A stretch of 64,000 nucleotides of DNA from Megalobrama amblycephala (GCF_018812025.1 NC_063063.1:7414942-7478941), one strand, 5' to 3'. Positions 10,580 through 22,895 are shown, counted from the first letter of the stretch. A program made the numbers and translations. Notes: generated from the letters alone by a model not told the origin.

Positions 10580-11180
10580 TTCAGCTATTATTTAAAGCTG
10601 TACCAATAGTAAAGTTGTATAACTATTCCAAAGTCCTTTTAATACAAGTCATTTCACTCTGCGGCCATTTTTGAAACACCTCTCGGGTGTCCAAGTGCAG
10701 CTCCGATCTTTTTGAAAGGGGAAACATCAAATTCTCCAAAACTGTTCACTAAGCTTACAATTCATTTTCATTTTTAAAAACACCAAAGAAATCTGACAAC
10801 AACAGTCTCTTAAAGCTTGTTTCTTATGTTCAAATAACATTTAAATTAGCTTGTTTTTAATGCTAAACCAGTCAATGCACATGCGCAGTCATGAGCGCAA
10901 GTCTGAGAACGCTGTTTCTATAGCAACCAGAGCTTCTAACGGTAGCTGCAGTGACGCAATGACTTTACTAATCAACGATTGGCTCTTTCACTTAGAAGGC
11001 GGGGCTTATTTACCATATTGGGTGTTGTACTTTCTCCCGTTCATAAATAATAGGAGTGCACCATCTTCCTATATATAAAGTCTTTGACTGTTCTAAATAT
11101 ATTAAAGATAAACACTAAAACTAAAGACCAAATTCAGCCATTTTAAATGCTGCAAGTGAATTTAAGCATCACAACTTTAC
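10580..11180. repeat. probable dispersed repeat with CpG-containing core
   Basis: The block includes GCACATGCGCAGTCATGAGC, TATAGCAACCAGAGCTTCTA and AAGGCGGGGCTTATTTACC, which I recognise as typical of a dispersed zebrafish sequence. Ends were not resolved and no target duplication was found. Confidence 0.35.
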
Positions 11181-11524
11181 AATGGACAGTTTGAAAAGCT
11201 GAAAATAATTATGCTTGTGTGTGATTAATTTTTTTAAATACTTTGAATGGTAGACAACAAAAAAAGTAAAATGTACAAATTAAGAAAATGCACATGCAGA
11301 ACTAAAAATCCAATATCGCACAAACAGTCTAAAGTATGGCCAACAGTCAAAAAGCTCAGAAACAAAACAAAGCTCTTTAGTGTGTTTGTTGGTCAAATGA
11401 CCACATGTGCGCATCCTTGCACGCCAGCACAGCACATGACCTTCCGTAACAAGAGACAATAGATCAGACACTCCCACCTCAGCATCTCTACACCTGGATC
11501 AGTACATGAAAAGACAGATGTGCT

Positions 11525-11780
11525 ACACTCTTAAATGTAAAGGTTATTTATTGCCATCTATAGTTCCATTAAGAACATTTAACATCCATTGAACCTTTCC
11601 AGAGTACCATAGGTTCATTATAGTAAAAAAAGGGTTCTTTACATTATTAAAATGTTCTTTAAACTAAGAAAAAAATAGGTTTAAGAACTGTTTACTGAAA
11701 GGTTCAATAAGGAACCCAATGGTTATTCTATTGTATCGCTACAAAAAACATCTTTTGGCACCTTTATTTCTAATAATGTA
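11525..11780. mobile_element. small MITE with ACACTCTTAAA / TTTCTAATAATGT ends
   Basis: Begins ACACTCTTAAATGTAAAGGT and ends near GGCACCTTTATTTCTAATAA. The interior is the characteristic TTAAGAACATTTAACATCCA, GGTTCTTTACATTATTAAAA and ACTGAAAGGTTCAATAAGGA series of an abundant cyprinid element. Decayed, non-coding. Confidence 0.65.
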
Positions 11781-12516
11781 TGATAATAACTATAACTCAA
11801 ACGTTGTTTAGAAAACATACAAAATTATCCTTATAACTTATGTAAAACTATTCATTAAAGTCCCTTGTGTTATTATGCATAATTCATCAACCAAGTCATT
11901 TCAAAGAAAAAAAATGTTCTCTCCACATCCTAAATGACTAATATGAACATCTGAAACAGTGTGTGATGCCCAAAAATGGTAAGTAGTCAGCTTACTACAT
12001 TTTGAGACACTGCCTTGTGTGTATGTGTGTAGGCATGTAAAGTCCAGCCTTAATTCCCGTAGTGACACATGTGACCAACGACTTCTGTTCTCCCCTCCCC
12101 CTCCCCCCCCCGTCCTGCTGAACCCTCCCTCCCATAATCCCCTTCACTGCAGGGATCGTGGAGGACGGCTTCCCTCATTCGCCCTCTCTCTGTCTCAGAA
12201 TGAAACATTAACTTCATATTGTGTTTCTGCTGAACCCAACCCTCTCAGTTGAGTCTCTGCTGCTGGCTAGATGAAAAATTCACTCTCATTAAAAATTGAC
12301 ATGGGGCAGAGGGCCAGAATGAGTATGTGTGTGTAGGGCACAGTTACTCCTTATGCTGGATATTTAGGCAGTGACCTGTAAGCCTGAGGTTCTGGTATTA
12401 GTGAGAGGCTCCACACACCGCTGCCACAAATAGTACCCTAGTAATTAGGGTTACACAATTAATCAAAATAAAACTGAAATCACTATATAGCTTAGTGCAA
12501 ATATCAAATTTAATTA
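11781..12516. other. intron sequence, C-rich patch at 12080-12150
   Basis: Contains a pyrimidine-rich run (CTCCCCTCCCCCTCCCCCCC near 12089) and ordinary unique sequence. No exon or RNA gene found. Confidence 0.4.
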
Positions 12517-13030
12517 AAGGGATAGTTCACCCAAAAATGAAAATGATCCCATGATTTACTCAGCCTCAAGCTGAGTATATGACCATCTTCGTTCAGACGC
12601 ACAGAATCGGAGATATATTTAAAAAATATCCCAAAAAAGTGTTTTTGAAGCCCAAAAAACTTAATCCATCCATTAAAAAAAAATAACCCATACGGATCCA
12701 GGGGGTTAACAAAGGCCTTTTGAAGTGAGGCGATGTGTTTTTGTAAGAAAAATATCCATATTTACAACTTTATAAACTAAAATATCTAGCTTCCGGTGGA
12801 CGTAACCCCATGACACGATGTATGACGCAGGATGTAGGAGTAGCGTAAGCTTTGACGCCTCTTGTGATTTAAACAAATAAAAAAGGCTGGGCAACTCAAA
12901 CTCCTCTTCTGTTATATATAAATCCTTCAACATTTCTCTTTAAACTTATTGTTTTAGACTTCTAATTCATTGCTTTGTTTTGTTTTGCTCTATCCTCTGC
13001 TCTTCCACGTTCATCATTATGTCACGCATC
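12517..13030 (+). mobile_element. left part of an AGGGATAGTTCACCC-type MITE
   Basis: Starts with AAAGGGATAGTTCACCCAAA, the signature end of the family also found at 19.8, 27.4 and 39.3 kb. The interior differs from those copies (CTTCCGGTGGACGTAACCCC at about 12790). No matching right end is present before 13030, so it is truncated or interrupted. Confidence 0.55.
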
Positions 13031-13033
13031 AGG

Positions 13034-13248
13034 TCAGAGGTTACTTTTCGGCCGCAAATTGATCATTGCTTACGGCCATCTGCCTGAAGCTAGTTATTAA
13101 GGTTCATTAAGTTAAGTTATTAAGTTCACGTGGGTTCATATATGAAAACTGAAAAAAATGTTCTACTGTAAAATAAAATTGTTATCATATTTTTCTGAAA
13201 TACAAAATTTTTGACAATAGGCGATGCAGCAGGATGATTAAAAGAATC
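13034..13248 (+). repeat. direct copy of an internal module of the 13.9-kb hAT element
   Basis: From TCAGAGGTTACTTTTCGGCC to AGCAGGATGATTAAAAGAAT it matches 13948-14247, except for an internal deletion of about 85 bp. Neither hAT end is attached to it. Confidence 0.8.
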
Positions 13249-13259
13249 TGGTTGAAAAT

Positions 13260-13740
13260 AAGCAGAGGGAGGATGGGAAGACTGCTGGACTAGAGTACAG
13301 TACACAGACAGATGGTACAGTTCTGCTCCTTCAGCGGGGTGGAAGCCGCCTCACCCAACAGCGACTGAGCTGCTCAGATTGATTACCAACCCGAAACGGA
13401 AAGGAAGCCTTGTGCACAAGATTAAAGAACAAATCAAACCTGCCTGCATGCAAGTCTAGACCTCCACTACAAACATCATGTCACGCTAATATTTTAAGTA
13501 TATGTGTCTGCTAGTAGCAGAAAGTGGATCAGGGCAGGTCATTATGTCTTGTCTCCATAAGTTCCTGTCAAACATACCAGATCTCCATCTCTCTCAGTGG
13601 TAATGTGTGCACTGATGCTTCTGTGCCAAAATAAACCAACTTCTCCCTATTTCACTCATTTCAACTAGAATTTCGAATCACAAGTGTTTTCATTTAAACC
13701 TGACTTCAATTCTATCTAGACAACGGACCTAGAAAGCTCT
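13260..13740. other. unique-looking intron between two transposon modules
   Basis: No repeat recognised. It includes a moderately GC-rich stretch at 13320-13410. It separates a direct copy (13034-13248) and an inverted copy (13747-13854) of modules of the neighbouring hAT element. Confidence 0.35.
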
Positions 13741-13746
13741 ATCAAT

Positions 13747-13854
13747 CATCGATCTTTAAAACTGTTGAAATTTAGAACTGTCATAAACGGATACAAAACA
13801 CGGGACTTTAGAACAAAAGTCTAGGTACATATAATCCATAGCTCACCCAAAAAA
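13747..13854 (-). repeat. inverted copy of a module of the adjacent hAT element
   Basis: The sequence with AACTGTTGAAATTTAGAACT, GTCATAAACGGATACAAAAC and AGTCTAGGTACATATAATCC is the approximate reverse complement of 14268-14377. Only about 20 bp separate it from the hAT's left end at 13876. Confidence 0.8.
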
Positions 13855-13875
13855 TAATATTGTGTCATTATTAAC

Positions 13876-14443
13876 TAGGGCTGGGACAGTAAATCGATTC
13901 ATCTAGATTTGTGGATTGATTCTGAGATTTTCCAAATGCATAGCAATTCAGAGGTTACTTTTCGGCCGCAAATCGATGCATACGGCCATCTGCCGGAAGC
14001 TAGTTATAAAAGTTCATTAAGTTATTAAGTTCATATAGTTATTCAGGTTGCTTCAAAATGTCAGTTTGCAGTTTTCCAACAAAATAAAAGTAAAATATTA
14101 TAATGTTTGAAAATGAAGAATAAAATCATAAATATTACTATTGTAATTTCACTGTTCTACTGTAAAATAAAATCATCATCATCATATTATTTTTCTTAAA
14201 TACAACATTTTTGACAATAGGCGATACAGCAGGATGATTAAAAGAATGATAGTTTTGAATCATCAAATTTTTGGGTGAGCTATGGATTATATGTACCTAG
14301 ACTTTTGTTGGACTTTTTAGTCCATGTTTTGTAACTGTTTATGACAATTCTACATTTCAACAGTTTTGAATTATCGATTCTGAGCTTAGGATTTTAACAG
14401 GAGATGACGATTCGCGATGCAACTATTTATTGTCCCAGCCCTA
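13876..14443. mobile_element. non-autonomous hAT element, TAGGGCTGGGACAGTAAAT ends
   Basis: Left end TAGGGCTGGGACAGTAAAT, right end TTTATTGTCCCAGCCCTA. Flanks TTATTAAC (13868-13875) and TTATTTAC (14444-14451) match at 7 of 8 bases, the remnant of an 8-bp target duplication. Interior AT-rich and non-coding. Confidence 0.8.
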
Positions 14444-15497
14444 TTATTTACTCATCATTTTAAACCTTTCATTCTTCAAACAAACAAACAAAGCAAAAAA
14501 GATTATTTTTCTTACTTTACATTGCAAGTGAATGAGGTAGAATGCTGTCGAGCTTCAAAAATACCATAAAAAGTAAAAAGTATTAAAAAAAAAAGTAGCC
14601 TCCTGAAGCCATACAATAAATTTCCTCCAACAAAGTTAATTGTATTTCACTAATAATCTCTATTGTACTTCTCAAATACTCAAAATGAAAAACCAGGTTT
14701 GATCCATGACTGAACGAAATGCGGCAAGTTTGAATATGCGAAAGCACAAATGAGACTTGCGAGGAAATGTTTCTCAATCTGGTCAGGGTCAGTATATTTT
14801 TCATTGTATGGGAAGAGCACAGCATGGACATTCTTTTTCCCGAGGAAAATAAAAAGATAATTTAAAGTGGTACAGGATGATATGATCACAAGTAACTATT
14901 TTTGAACTATTTTTAACATTTTAATTTAAAGAAGCAAATTTTTTAGGCCACCAAACATCCTGCAAGATGCCAGAGCTTTTTTTTACATTCTGCCCCATCT
15001 GTTTAGCTACAGATGAAAAAGGGCAGTGCTAAAGCTGAGAGCACGAGGATAACCGCAGTGAAAATCTGATCCAGGATCAGATTTGACCTAGGAGCAGGTT
15101 TACCCAGCTTACTGATCTCTGCAAAAGATTGCTATTTACAAGATAAATGTGAGGAAGAACACACAATATAGATCAAAACACACATGACAGCAAACTAAAG
15201 CAAGATACTGATTAAAATACCTATGCACATTCTATGAAAGCAGGATGGGTTAACCCAAGATAACAAGCAGAACAAAAGCAGGAAGAGGCTGGAAACGCTG
15301 AACATAGCGACACCTCCCCATCTCGTATCCAGATGGAGGAAGCCACCACACGTGCCTCTGCCGTGGCCCACAGAACCAAACGGAGGTCAGGCTCCACGTT
15401 TAATCTGATTATGGATCTGGTGCCAGCTACACAGCAGAGCAGGGATAACAGGGGGTTAACTCAGTATGTAGAGCTCACAGACAGCACAGGCAAAACA

Positions 15498-15502
<5 letters not shown>
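14444..15502. other. intron sequence without recognised repeats
   Basis: AT-rich to about 15000, then unique-looking, moderately GC sequence. A plus-strand open frame at 15333-15566 runs into an AG microsatellite and resembles nothing known. No splice-flanked exon. Confidence 0.4.

Positions 15503-15539
<37 letters not shown>
15503..15539. repeat. (AG)n microsatellite
   Basis: A pure AG dinucleotide tract of about 37 bp. Confidence 0.95.
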
Positions 15540-15542
<3 letters not shown>

Positions 15543-18081
15543 AATGTTTTTAATGGGAACAGTTAGAGGGTCAGCTCTGGTCTGCTTGACCATGCATAAG
15601 AGATGAGGCTTGTACAGACTCCAAAATCATGAAGGCAGCAGGGTTGTTATATAACTGCGTTCAGTCAGACTCTCGGGGAGATGAGAGCTGCCTGCCTGGT
15701 TGTTGAACCCTACACAACTAGATTAAGGTCTAGAAAAGCAGTTAGGCTGGGCCAGGCACGTCCAGGATTTGACTGGTTTATGTAAGACTATGGAAATGTC
15801 CGAAAATGGAAAATAACGAGGCTGCAAAATTCCTTGTTGCTAAACAGTTCTGGAATCTGGCCACTGGAGTCATTGAGCATGTTGTGCAGTGCAAGCAAAC
15901 CCCTGCTGAATAACTCTACTGTATTTTCCGACTGTATAATCAAAAATAAGGTAAAACACCGGTAAATAAAATCAACATGTATTTTAGTTCCCCTCACTTC
16001 ACAACAATTCATATAAAAAAAAGAGAAATTAACAAACATAAATTATAGTAGCATTGATTACAAGACACCTCAAATGCTGATGTGTGGGAAAAAAATTATC
16101 TCATTATTATGCATAATCCATAAGTCTCTATAGTTTTGTGTAATGAAAGGTTATACTTTGGAAGTCTGATGAACATCTGCCAGTTCCCGTTTCAAACATT
16201 CAGTTCCATTAATAGTTTGAACATCTGTTTTCCTCTGCCAATGTGGACAGAACTCTGCACTGAAATATGCAATACATGTATCAGAGCCACTTAAACTCTG
16301 CTGTTGTCATGACGATCAGTGCACGTCCGATCTTCTGTCTGCACAGCACGAGAATCAACAAACAGCTTTAAGCACGTGACTCACTGTTCACCACGATTAA
16401 AACTCTGTATAAAAGCATATTTTGTGATGCAGGCCACTTCTTTGCAATGGAAAGACGCCAAAGGCACATGATATGCCTCACAAACAAATAGCAGGTATAG
16501 GTTTAGGAGAGATATTATATGATAGCAAACTAGCTAAATACAATAAATGTGAATGGGTAATAACATTTTCCCCCACAAAATTGTATAATTTAACCCGTTC
16601 TACAACCACTGTCCGTACTGTCTTCCTCAAAATTATGTATTATAGAACCAGAAACAGAACTAAAGTCTTTAAAATCCTTGTATCAAAGTATCTGTGTATC
16701 TGCAGAATTTTTAAAATCAAACATATGAAATTAATTCAGTATGTAGGGGCTCACATTCAACTGCAAAACTGGGTAACTGCAAGTTTGAAATACTTAAGAC
16801 ATGCTTTATTCACTATATACATATGCATTTGACACTGGTTTATGTACTAAAATATCAATATATATATATGAATTAGAGGTCAATTGATATTGTATTTTGG
16901 ATTTTCTGCTACGATAATAATGTTTAAATAAAGGTAATAAACCTTTGTGCCGATACTAGCAAATTCTATATAACAAATGTGTTAAATTAAGTTGTTAGTC
17001 TTTTCTTCCTGTGACGGGGTGGCCCAGAGAAAAGCCACAAGAGTTTACGTTGAATTAAATGCCAGAGACAGTTTATAAACAAACAAAACCAACCAATTAT
17101 ACAGTGTTACATTAACACAAACTGTTTGACTAATTGCTGTGACAATTCAAAATATGTAGTTTTGCATTATTGTGGAGCAGTTTGGGAACAATGAGTTGAT
17201 TAATAAATTCACTACACCTCAATAACAGCCCAGAACAAAAGTCACTGTCCTTGTTTGAAGAATGAAGTGGACATGCTGAAGCACACACATGGATCTCTAA
17301 GGCGACTGCTCGCGGAGATGCAAAAAACACACAATAAATGTGCAGACATTACGATATGTAAGAGCTGGTTGCTATGCAACTAACACCACATAGACCAGAA
17401 CGCTCCGTCTTTATCTTTCTCTCCATTCTGGCTTTCTTTCAAAAGGACAATGTCCGCTCTGAACGCCTGGGGAACGTGGCGAGCTGCTGGACTCGGTGTG
17501 GGTCAGTGAATTTACTGGACTCAGAGCAGACCGGGTGCATTATAAAAGAACTGAACTCAAGTGACCCTCTCCAACAGTCACTGTCACTGATTCACCTTGA
17601 GTCTGAGAATCAACCCATCACAACAGCCAAAAATGACAAATTAGTTTCTTTTTTTCACCCTGGTGTAGTACGCTTAAAAGGATAAATGAAGCCAAATGTT
17701 AATGCTGCTCTTTTTGCACTAAAAATCTTTTCTCTGCTGTAGCTTTCATATCTTATTTGTACTTGCGCACACTCATACTAGGCACATAGACAGACATCAA
17801 TCCTGGCGCAACAGATTATATGACACACCAACTTAAAATTGAGGCATCTGTTAATAAGAAGAGAGTGATTCAGTGTGGAGGATGATTTTGGGCAAATAAC
17901 TTAAATTTCATTCTGCTTCAATCTAAATTTAAGTTAAACACCTGGGCACAGAGACAACAGCCAATCAAGATGAATAATTTTACATACAGAAGCAGAATCA
18001 GCCTATTTAATTGTAACAGTCAGAGAGGATGAAAAAAGGTACAAGAAAGCTTGAGTAACATTATAAATATATTTCAGGGAA
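15540..18081. other. intron sequence with small repeat remnants
   Basis: Mostly unique. Positions 16870-16990 (AGAGGTCAATTGATATTG, then GCCGATAC) look like a worn end of a hAT family seen again near 48.07 kb. GTGACGGGGTGGCCCAG at 17011 looks like another repeat end. The long plus-strand frame at 16473-16832 lies in AT-rich sequence and shows no motif. Confidence 0.35.
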
Positions 18082-18085
18082 TTAA

Positions 18086-19643
18086 CACTCTGAGGTCTGA
18101 AAACGCGCCGGCGCGTTTTGCAGTTTTTTTTTCACATTGCAGCAAAACAGACTTAAAATACTCCGTCATTTTTTGTCATAGAGACATAAGTAATATATCA
18201 ATTGAAACTATAGAATATCTTCTTTTATTTGTATACACTCAGAGTAAAAACACAATGTTGTGCTTTTTGTAAAATAAAGAAAACTAACATGATGCGTGAT
18301 TTCTCCTCTCCCTCTGAACGAAGTCCAATCTGATAGTTCTCAGAAAATGAACTGTAACTTAGTGAATACTAATCACAGAAAAATTAAACTTATGTCTAAA
18401 AAAACGTTAAGATGTCAGGTTTTAAATCATGTAAGTCAAATCGAAAACAAACCTTCTGTGTTTATGTAATCTGTATGAAAAGAGAGCCATGTCAGAAGTC
18501 CGTGATTCAGCTCATTATCTGCTAATGCGGCCACGCCCACAGAGCCAGCGCTATTCAGACACAAATTCAGAGGCAATACATGCATTCATCGTCTCAATCG
18601 TGTATTTATTGTCTTGAAAAGTGTTTATCTGGATGTAAAAGTCATGGTTAGGGAGCTCCAGAAGACATGCAGTTAGTTCCTGTTTTCTTTTCTTCTATAG
18701 ATTAATTTTAGATGAGTTTTTGTTTCTTTAGCGCCCTCCGGCTGCAGTATGAATTGGAAACTCCATTCATGGAATAGCCTCTTCTTCTTTTAGATGAATT
18801 TGTGGACTAAAAATGCACAGAGAGCGCCCTCCGACTTCAAGGATGAATTGAAAATACCAGGGCTCATAGTAATGACAATGAATATTAAATAAATATAACT
18901 ACTCTGTATAGAAAATTGACATAAGCATATGAGAATCCAATATTTCTCCAAATGTGCATGCTTTTAAACTAAAAGCCTATATTCAGACTCTTTGCATCAC
19001 AGAAATACATTATATTTTAAAGTATAATATAAAACCATTACTTTATATTGTAATAATATTTTTCTGTATGTTTCATATATCATGATGAGCTTGAGACATC
19101 ACAGAAGGTTTTTTTCACAGCCTACCTGACTGAAATGCCTCATTAATATGCAAGTCATTTCAGCTCATTACTATCCAATTCTTTTGTCTTCTTAGGTGAG
19201 AATGGCCCATTTTCAGTGGTGATTCACGCCTCCATGCATACTGTGTTTCTTGGCAAAAAGTGTCTTACAAAAACTAAATCAACATATTGTTTTATATGAA
19301 GGAGTAGGCAGCATAATTTTTACATAATTTTGAAGCAAAAACTCTAGTTTACAACCTCCAATACCCAGAAGTCTTGTGAACACAGATTTACTATACTTTT
19401 TTTGGCCTTATTTCAGTGACTTAAGTTTTTTGTTTTTTCAATAACCACGCATAAACATTATTCCTTCAAAAACACAAACATGTACATACATGTTCCTCAC
19501 ATATTATTGTAGCCTAGTTTGTGCTGAATACAGTGTAATGACACTTTTGTCATTTATATGTTTATGAACAACTGAAAAAAGCACAAATGTCAGGGCATGT
19601 CAAAACTTCTCCAGGCCCCAAATCAGCCTCAGACTCCAGAGGG
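18086..19643. mobile_element. piggyBac-like non-autonomous element (1558 bp)
   Basis: TTAA lies at both borders (18082-18085, 19644-19647). Ends are CACTCTGAGGTCTGA and TCAGACTCCAGAGGG, imperfect inverted repeats, and a CCAGGCCCCAAATCAGCCTC subterminal block is typical of a cyprinid piggyBac family. Fourteen bases in from the left end is the perfect 20-bp palindrome AAAACGCGCCGGCGCGTTTT. AGCGCCCTCCGGCTGCAGTA and AGCGCCCTCCGACTTCAAGG at about 18730 and 18822 are a short internal direct repeat. No transposase frame. Confidence 0.8.
18100..18119. repeat. 20-bp perfect CG-rich palindrome
   Basis: AAAACGCGCCGGCGCGTTTT reads the same on both strands and lies just inside the left terminus of the piggyBac-like element. 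It contains several CpG sites in an AT-rich setting. Confidence 0.95.
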
Positions 19644-19811
19644 TTAAAAAAGGACATTTAAAAGGGAGTGAGGGAGAAAAGAACATTAAATGGTCAGTTT
19701 ACCCAAAAATGAAAATTCTGTTATCATTTACTCATTTTCATGTTGTTCCAAACCATAAGACCTTTTGTCTGTCTTCTAGACACAAATGAAGATATTTTAA
19801 AGGCATAGTTT

Positions 19812-20125
19812 AAGGGATAGATGAAAATTCTTTCATCATTTACTCACCCTCAAACTGTTCCAAACTTGCATGAATTTCTTTCTTCTGCTGAACACAAAAT
19901 ATTTTGAAGAATAAGGTTAACCAAACAGTTGATGGACCCACTGACTTCCAAGTACGGAGGGGGAAAAAATACCATGGAAGTCGATGGGGTCCATCAACTG
20001 TAAAACATCCAACATTTTTCAAAATATCTTCTTTTGTGTTCAGCAGAAGAAATAAATTCATACAGGTTTTGAACAGGTTTGGTGAGTAAATTATGACAAT
20101 TTTCTTTTTTTGGGTGAACTATCCC
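19812..20125. mobile_element. palindromic AGGGATAG MITE nested in the larger element
   Basis: The two halves, each about 150 bp, are reverse complements through TTTACTCACC, TGAATTTCTTTCTTCTGCTG, AACACAAAATATTTTGAAGA and CAGTTGATGG. The short central asymmetry is around 19955-19975. Such long inverted repeats give hairpin transcripts when read through. Confidence 0.75.
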
Positions 20126-20288
20126 AATAAAAGAGATTTCTGTCCCTGCATCGAAAGTCCATTCCACCAAAAACTGATAAAGTTCATAAAGACATTCGTA
20201 AAAGAAATCAATACGAATCAGATTGTTTGATTAAAGTCTTCTGAAGTAACAAGATTGCTTTATAAAATAAACGCATTTAATTTAGGCC

Positions 20289-20310
20289 TTTTTTTTTTTT
20301 TTTTTTTTTT
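20289..20310. repeat. poly-T tract
   Basis: An uninterrupted run of about 22 T. Confidence 0.95.
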
Positions 20311-20879
20311 ACATAAAAAGACTGATAAATGCACATATATACAGCTTATCAAATATGGTAAACTGAAGCTCAATGTTCAATTCATATGAATTTGTTTTAC
20401 AATGTCTTTAGGAAGTTTCTGAAGTGCCAAAGTTTGGTGTAATGAACTTTCAATGAAGGGACAAAAATCTCTCAGATTTCATTAAAAATATCTCCATTTC
20501 TATAGACCCATTTTGTGTTTGCAAACAGCGATGACATTTTTTGCGGGCATAGCCCACATGCTATTCATGCTTTAATAGTAGACTAATCATTGCAGGTTTC
20601 ATCAGTCCAGTCTGTGACTTGTAACATAAGTGTCTGCATTTAGCATCAAAGGGCGTCTTTTTGTCTCATTATGTGGATTTTGCCCATTTTCCTCCACTTG
20701 TTACTGCTATTTTTCTGCCACCACTATGCGCACGCAGCTGCAAGTGACGTAACTGTGACGTCTGCTCCAAATTGGTCTATTTCGAAGATGAACAAAAGTC
20801 TTATAGATTAGGAACAATATGAGGATGAGTAACTCATTACAGAATTATCCTTTTTGGGTGAAGCGAGTAATTCTAACAG

Positions 20880-21878
20880 CATTAAAAATACACATTTTAT
20901 TTCCCAATTTGGAACAATTAAATGACTTCAAATGAAGAATCACCAGTGCTTTTTTAATTAAGATAAATATATGTCAATGTGTAGATTACCTAAGCATACA
21001 CACAGAAGAACAAAGGAAATGTGAAAAACAAGCTCATAACAAGCCCAGTGACATTTCACAGAAAGAACACTTTCATCAATAAATGACTTCTAAAAGCACG
21101 TCTGCACATCCTCCCTGCCGCTTCAGACAGTAGAGTGATTATCATTCACCACGCCGTGTTAGTGTGTACGCCGCTGGAAAATCTGCCCCTCACTAACAGC
21201 AGCAGGACTTTCCTGACTGGCTGGGCCCAGACCGCTGCAGTCCAATCACTGCGGGCCCAGACGCCGCTTGCTAACCTCGCACAACCAGAAATCTGCCTTT
21301 CAAATCACTGGAGCAGAGAGAGAGCGCAGGAGAGAGAAGGATTTAGTGATATTTTCAGGGTTTTTTTTTTCTTTCTTTTATCAGATTAATGCAGAGGAAA
21401 GCTTCTTTTGCGGCATTGGGCGCAGAAGCACCGCCGGCTCTCGCCTTGTAGACGGCATCCTCACAGTGAGCCGAGAACAATATGAAGCAACGGAGATGAT
21501 GAAATGAGATGTTAATGTCACTCAAACTATAGCCTGTGGGGACCATCCCTCCAGTGCTCATCCCTTTAAACATAAAAGAGATAAAAATAACAATGTACAC
21601 GTTGAGCAAACCTGCACTGCTGCAGTTATCACAGTGTCCTCATTTCCCCTGCCTGTCATGGGCCGTCACGTCTTCTCTACATCTGTCACTTTCATACACA
21701 CACATGCTCTCATGGGCCAGACAGAATTCTGTGTTCATCAGAGCCTTGGGGAAAGAGAAAGGACAGTTTCTTGTTTACACTGCCGTTTCATCATACGGCA
21801 TCAGTTATCTAGCCTCAAGGCTCAATGCTATTGAACAGCTTTACATGTTATGGACAGTATTTGTCAAGAAGATTATAT
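20880..21878. other. unique intron with GC-rich block at 21120-21480
   Basis: Repeat-free. The central block has GGGCCCAGACC and GGGCCCAGACGCCGC about 40 bp apart, a CCAAT pentamer near 21242, and several CpG sites. It could be a regulatory element or an unrecognised alternative first exon. The 165-codon plus-strand frame (21536-22033) runs into transposon sequence and resembles no known protein. Confidence 0.3.
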
Positions 21879-22581
21879 CTGCATTTACACTACAAGGCTT
21901 AATGCACAGATCTGATCTTTTGACCATATCTGATAGTGTCCCACCATTCCAATTAAGAGACGACTATCTGATATCTGTGATCGCTTTCAGCAACACGTTT
22001 GACCCTTGGGTTTTGAATGTCTCTGCCATTTAATTGATAAAATTATTTATATAATTCACGTCAAGTGGTTCTTTGACTTTATCCACAGGTTGTTATATCT
22101 AGAATTCTGAAATGGAAAAAGTAGATTACTTTTAGTGTATAGGTGATTACCTGTCTCTATACAAAAGTGAAGCTGCGAGTAAAGTTACTTTATATTTATT
22201 TTATTTTTTTTAAAGTGACGTTACCACCTTCTTAATGAGAAATGTAATGTTTTATTTATAAAATTCAAGTTTCCTCCTCAATAATAGAAGCTGTGAGTTT
22301 GTCCGAGTGTGTACAGGCACATTTGCTTATTGCGAAATTAAGAAAAGTTATCTTTGTGGGCAACTGTGTCATCCTCGCCTTGCCATTCCAATGTAAATTT
22401 AGACATTGATGAGATGTCCATTGTATCTGATTTTAAACCACATTTGGAAGTGGCTCAGAACGGATGTGAAAAAAATTGAATCTCATGCAGATTTTTGTGT
22501 TTACACATGTGCAACAATATCCAATAAGTTTCAGATGAGAGTAAAAAAAAAAGATTTTTTTGTGCCACTGTAAACACAGCC
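21879..22581. mobile_element. probable MITE with GCATTTACACTACAAGG / CCACTGTAAACACAGCC ends
   Basis: The left CTGCATTTACACTACAAGGC and right GTGCCACTGTAAACACAGCC are imperfect inverted repeats. The interior has CAGATCTGATCTTTTG and TGTATCTGATTTTAAACC, as in a family common in zebrafish. Target duplication not resolved. Confidence 0.5.
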
Positions 22582-22699
22582 TATATTGAGGCCTTGTGTC
22601 AATCTATAATGTAGATAATTAGACATATATTCCATATCATTATATACAACCTCTAGCCCAGAGGTTATCAATTTGCTAGTTTGCTAGTACTTTTATTTC

Positions 22700-22895
22700 T
22701 CCGAATTGTGAAGTCGTAATTCTGACTTTTTTTCTTGCAATTGCGAGTTATCACGCAAATCTGATTCTTTATATCTCACAATTCTGACTTTTAAATCTAA
22801 AAGTTTAAATCTAGCGATTCTGAGAAAAAAAGTCTAAATTACGAGGTAAAACCTTTTTCATTTTTTATTTCATGGCGGAAACAAGCTTCCATACA
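22700..22895. repeat. tandem 'CGCAATTCTGACTT'-type dispersed repeat
   Basis: Repeated words TTCTGACTTTT, TCACAATTCTGACTTTTAAA and GCGATTCTGAGAAAAAAAGT, then TGGCGGAAACAAGCTTCCAT. This imperfect tandem and inverted arrangement is typical of an abundant cyprinid repeat. Confidence 0.55.

Larger units (their letters stand above)
19691..20872. mobile_element. larger TTCACCCAAAAATGAAA-type element with a nested palindromic copy
   Basis: Left end GGTCAGTTTACCCAAAAATG, right end near CCTTTTTGGGTGAAG. The interior after the inner insertion (AGATTTCTGTCCCTGCATCG, AAAGTTCATAAAGACATTCG) corresponds to the element at 39.3-39.9 kb. It is interrupted by a palindromic MITE (19812-20125) and contains a poly-T run (20289-20310). 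Part of 20500-20770 has no counterpart in the 39-kb copy. Confidence 0.55.

Noticed and set aside
16473..16832. 119-codon plus-strand frame
   Set aside because: Low-complexity, AT-driven composition with no domain; likely chance.
21536..22033. 165-codon plus-strand open frame
   Set aside because: It runs from unique intron into a MITE, the peptide shows no known domain, and no splice context fits.
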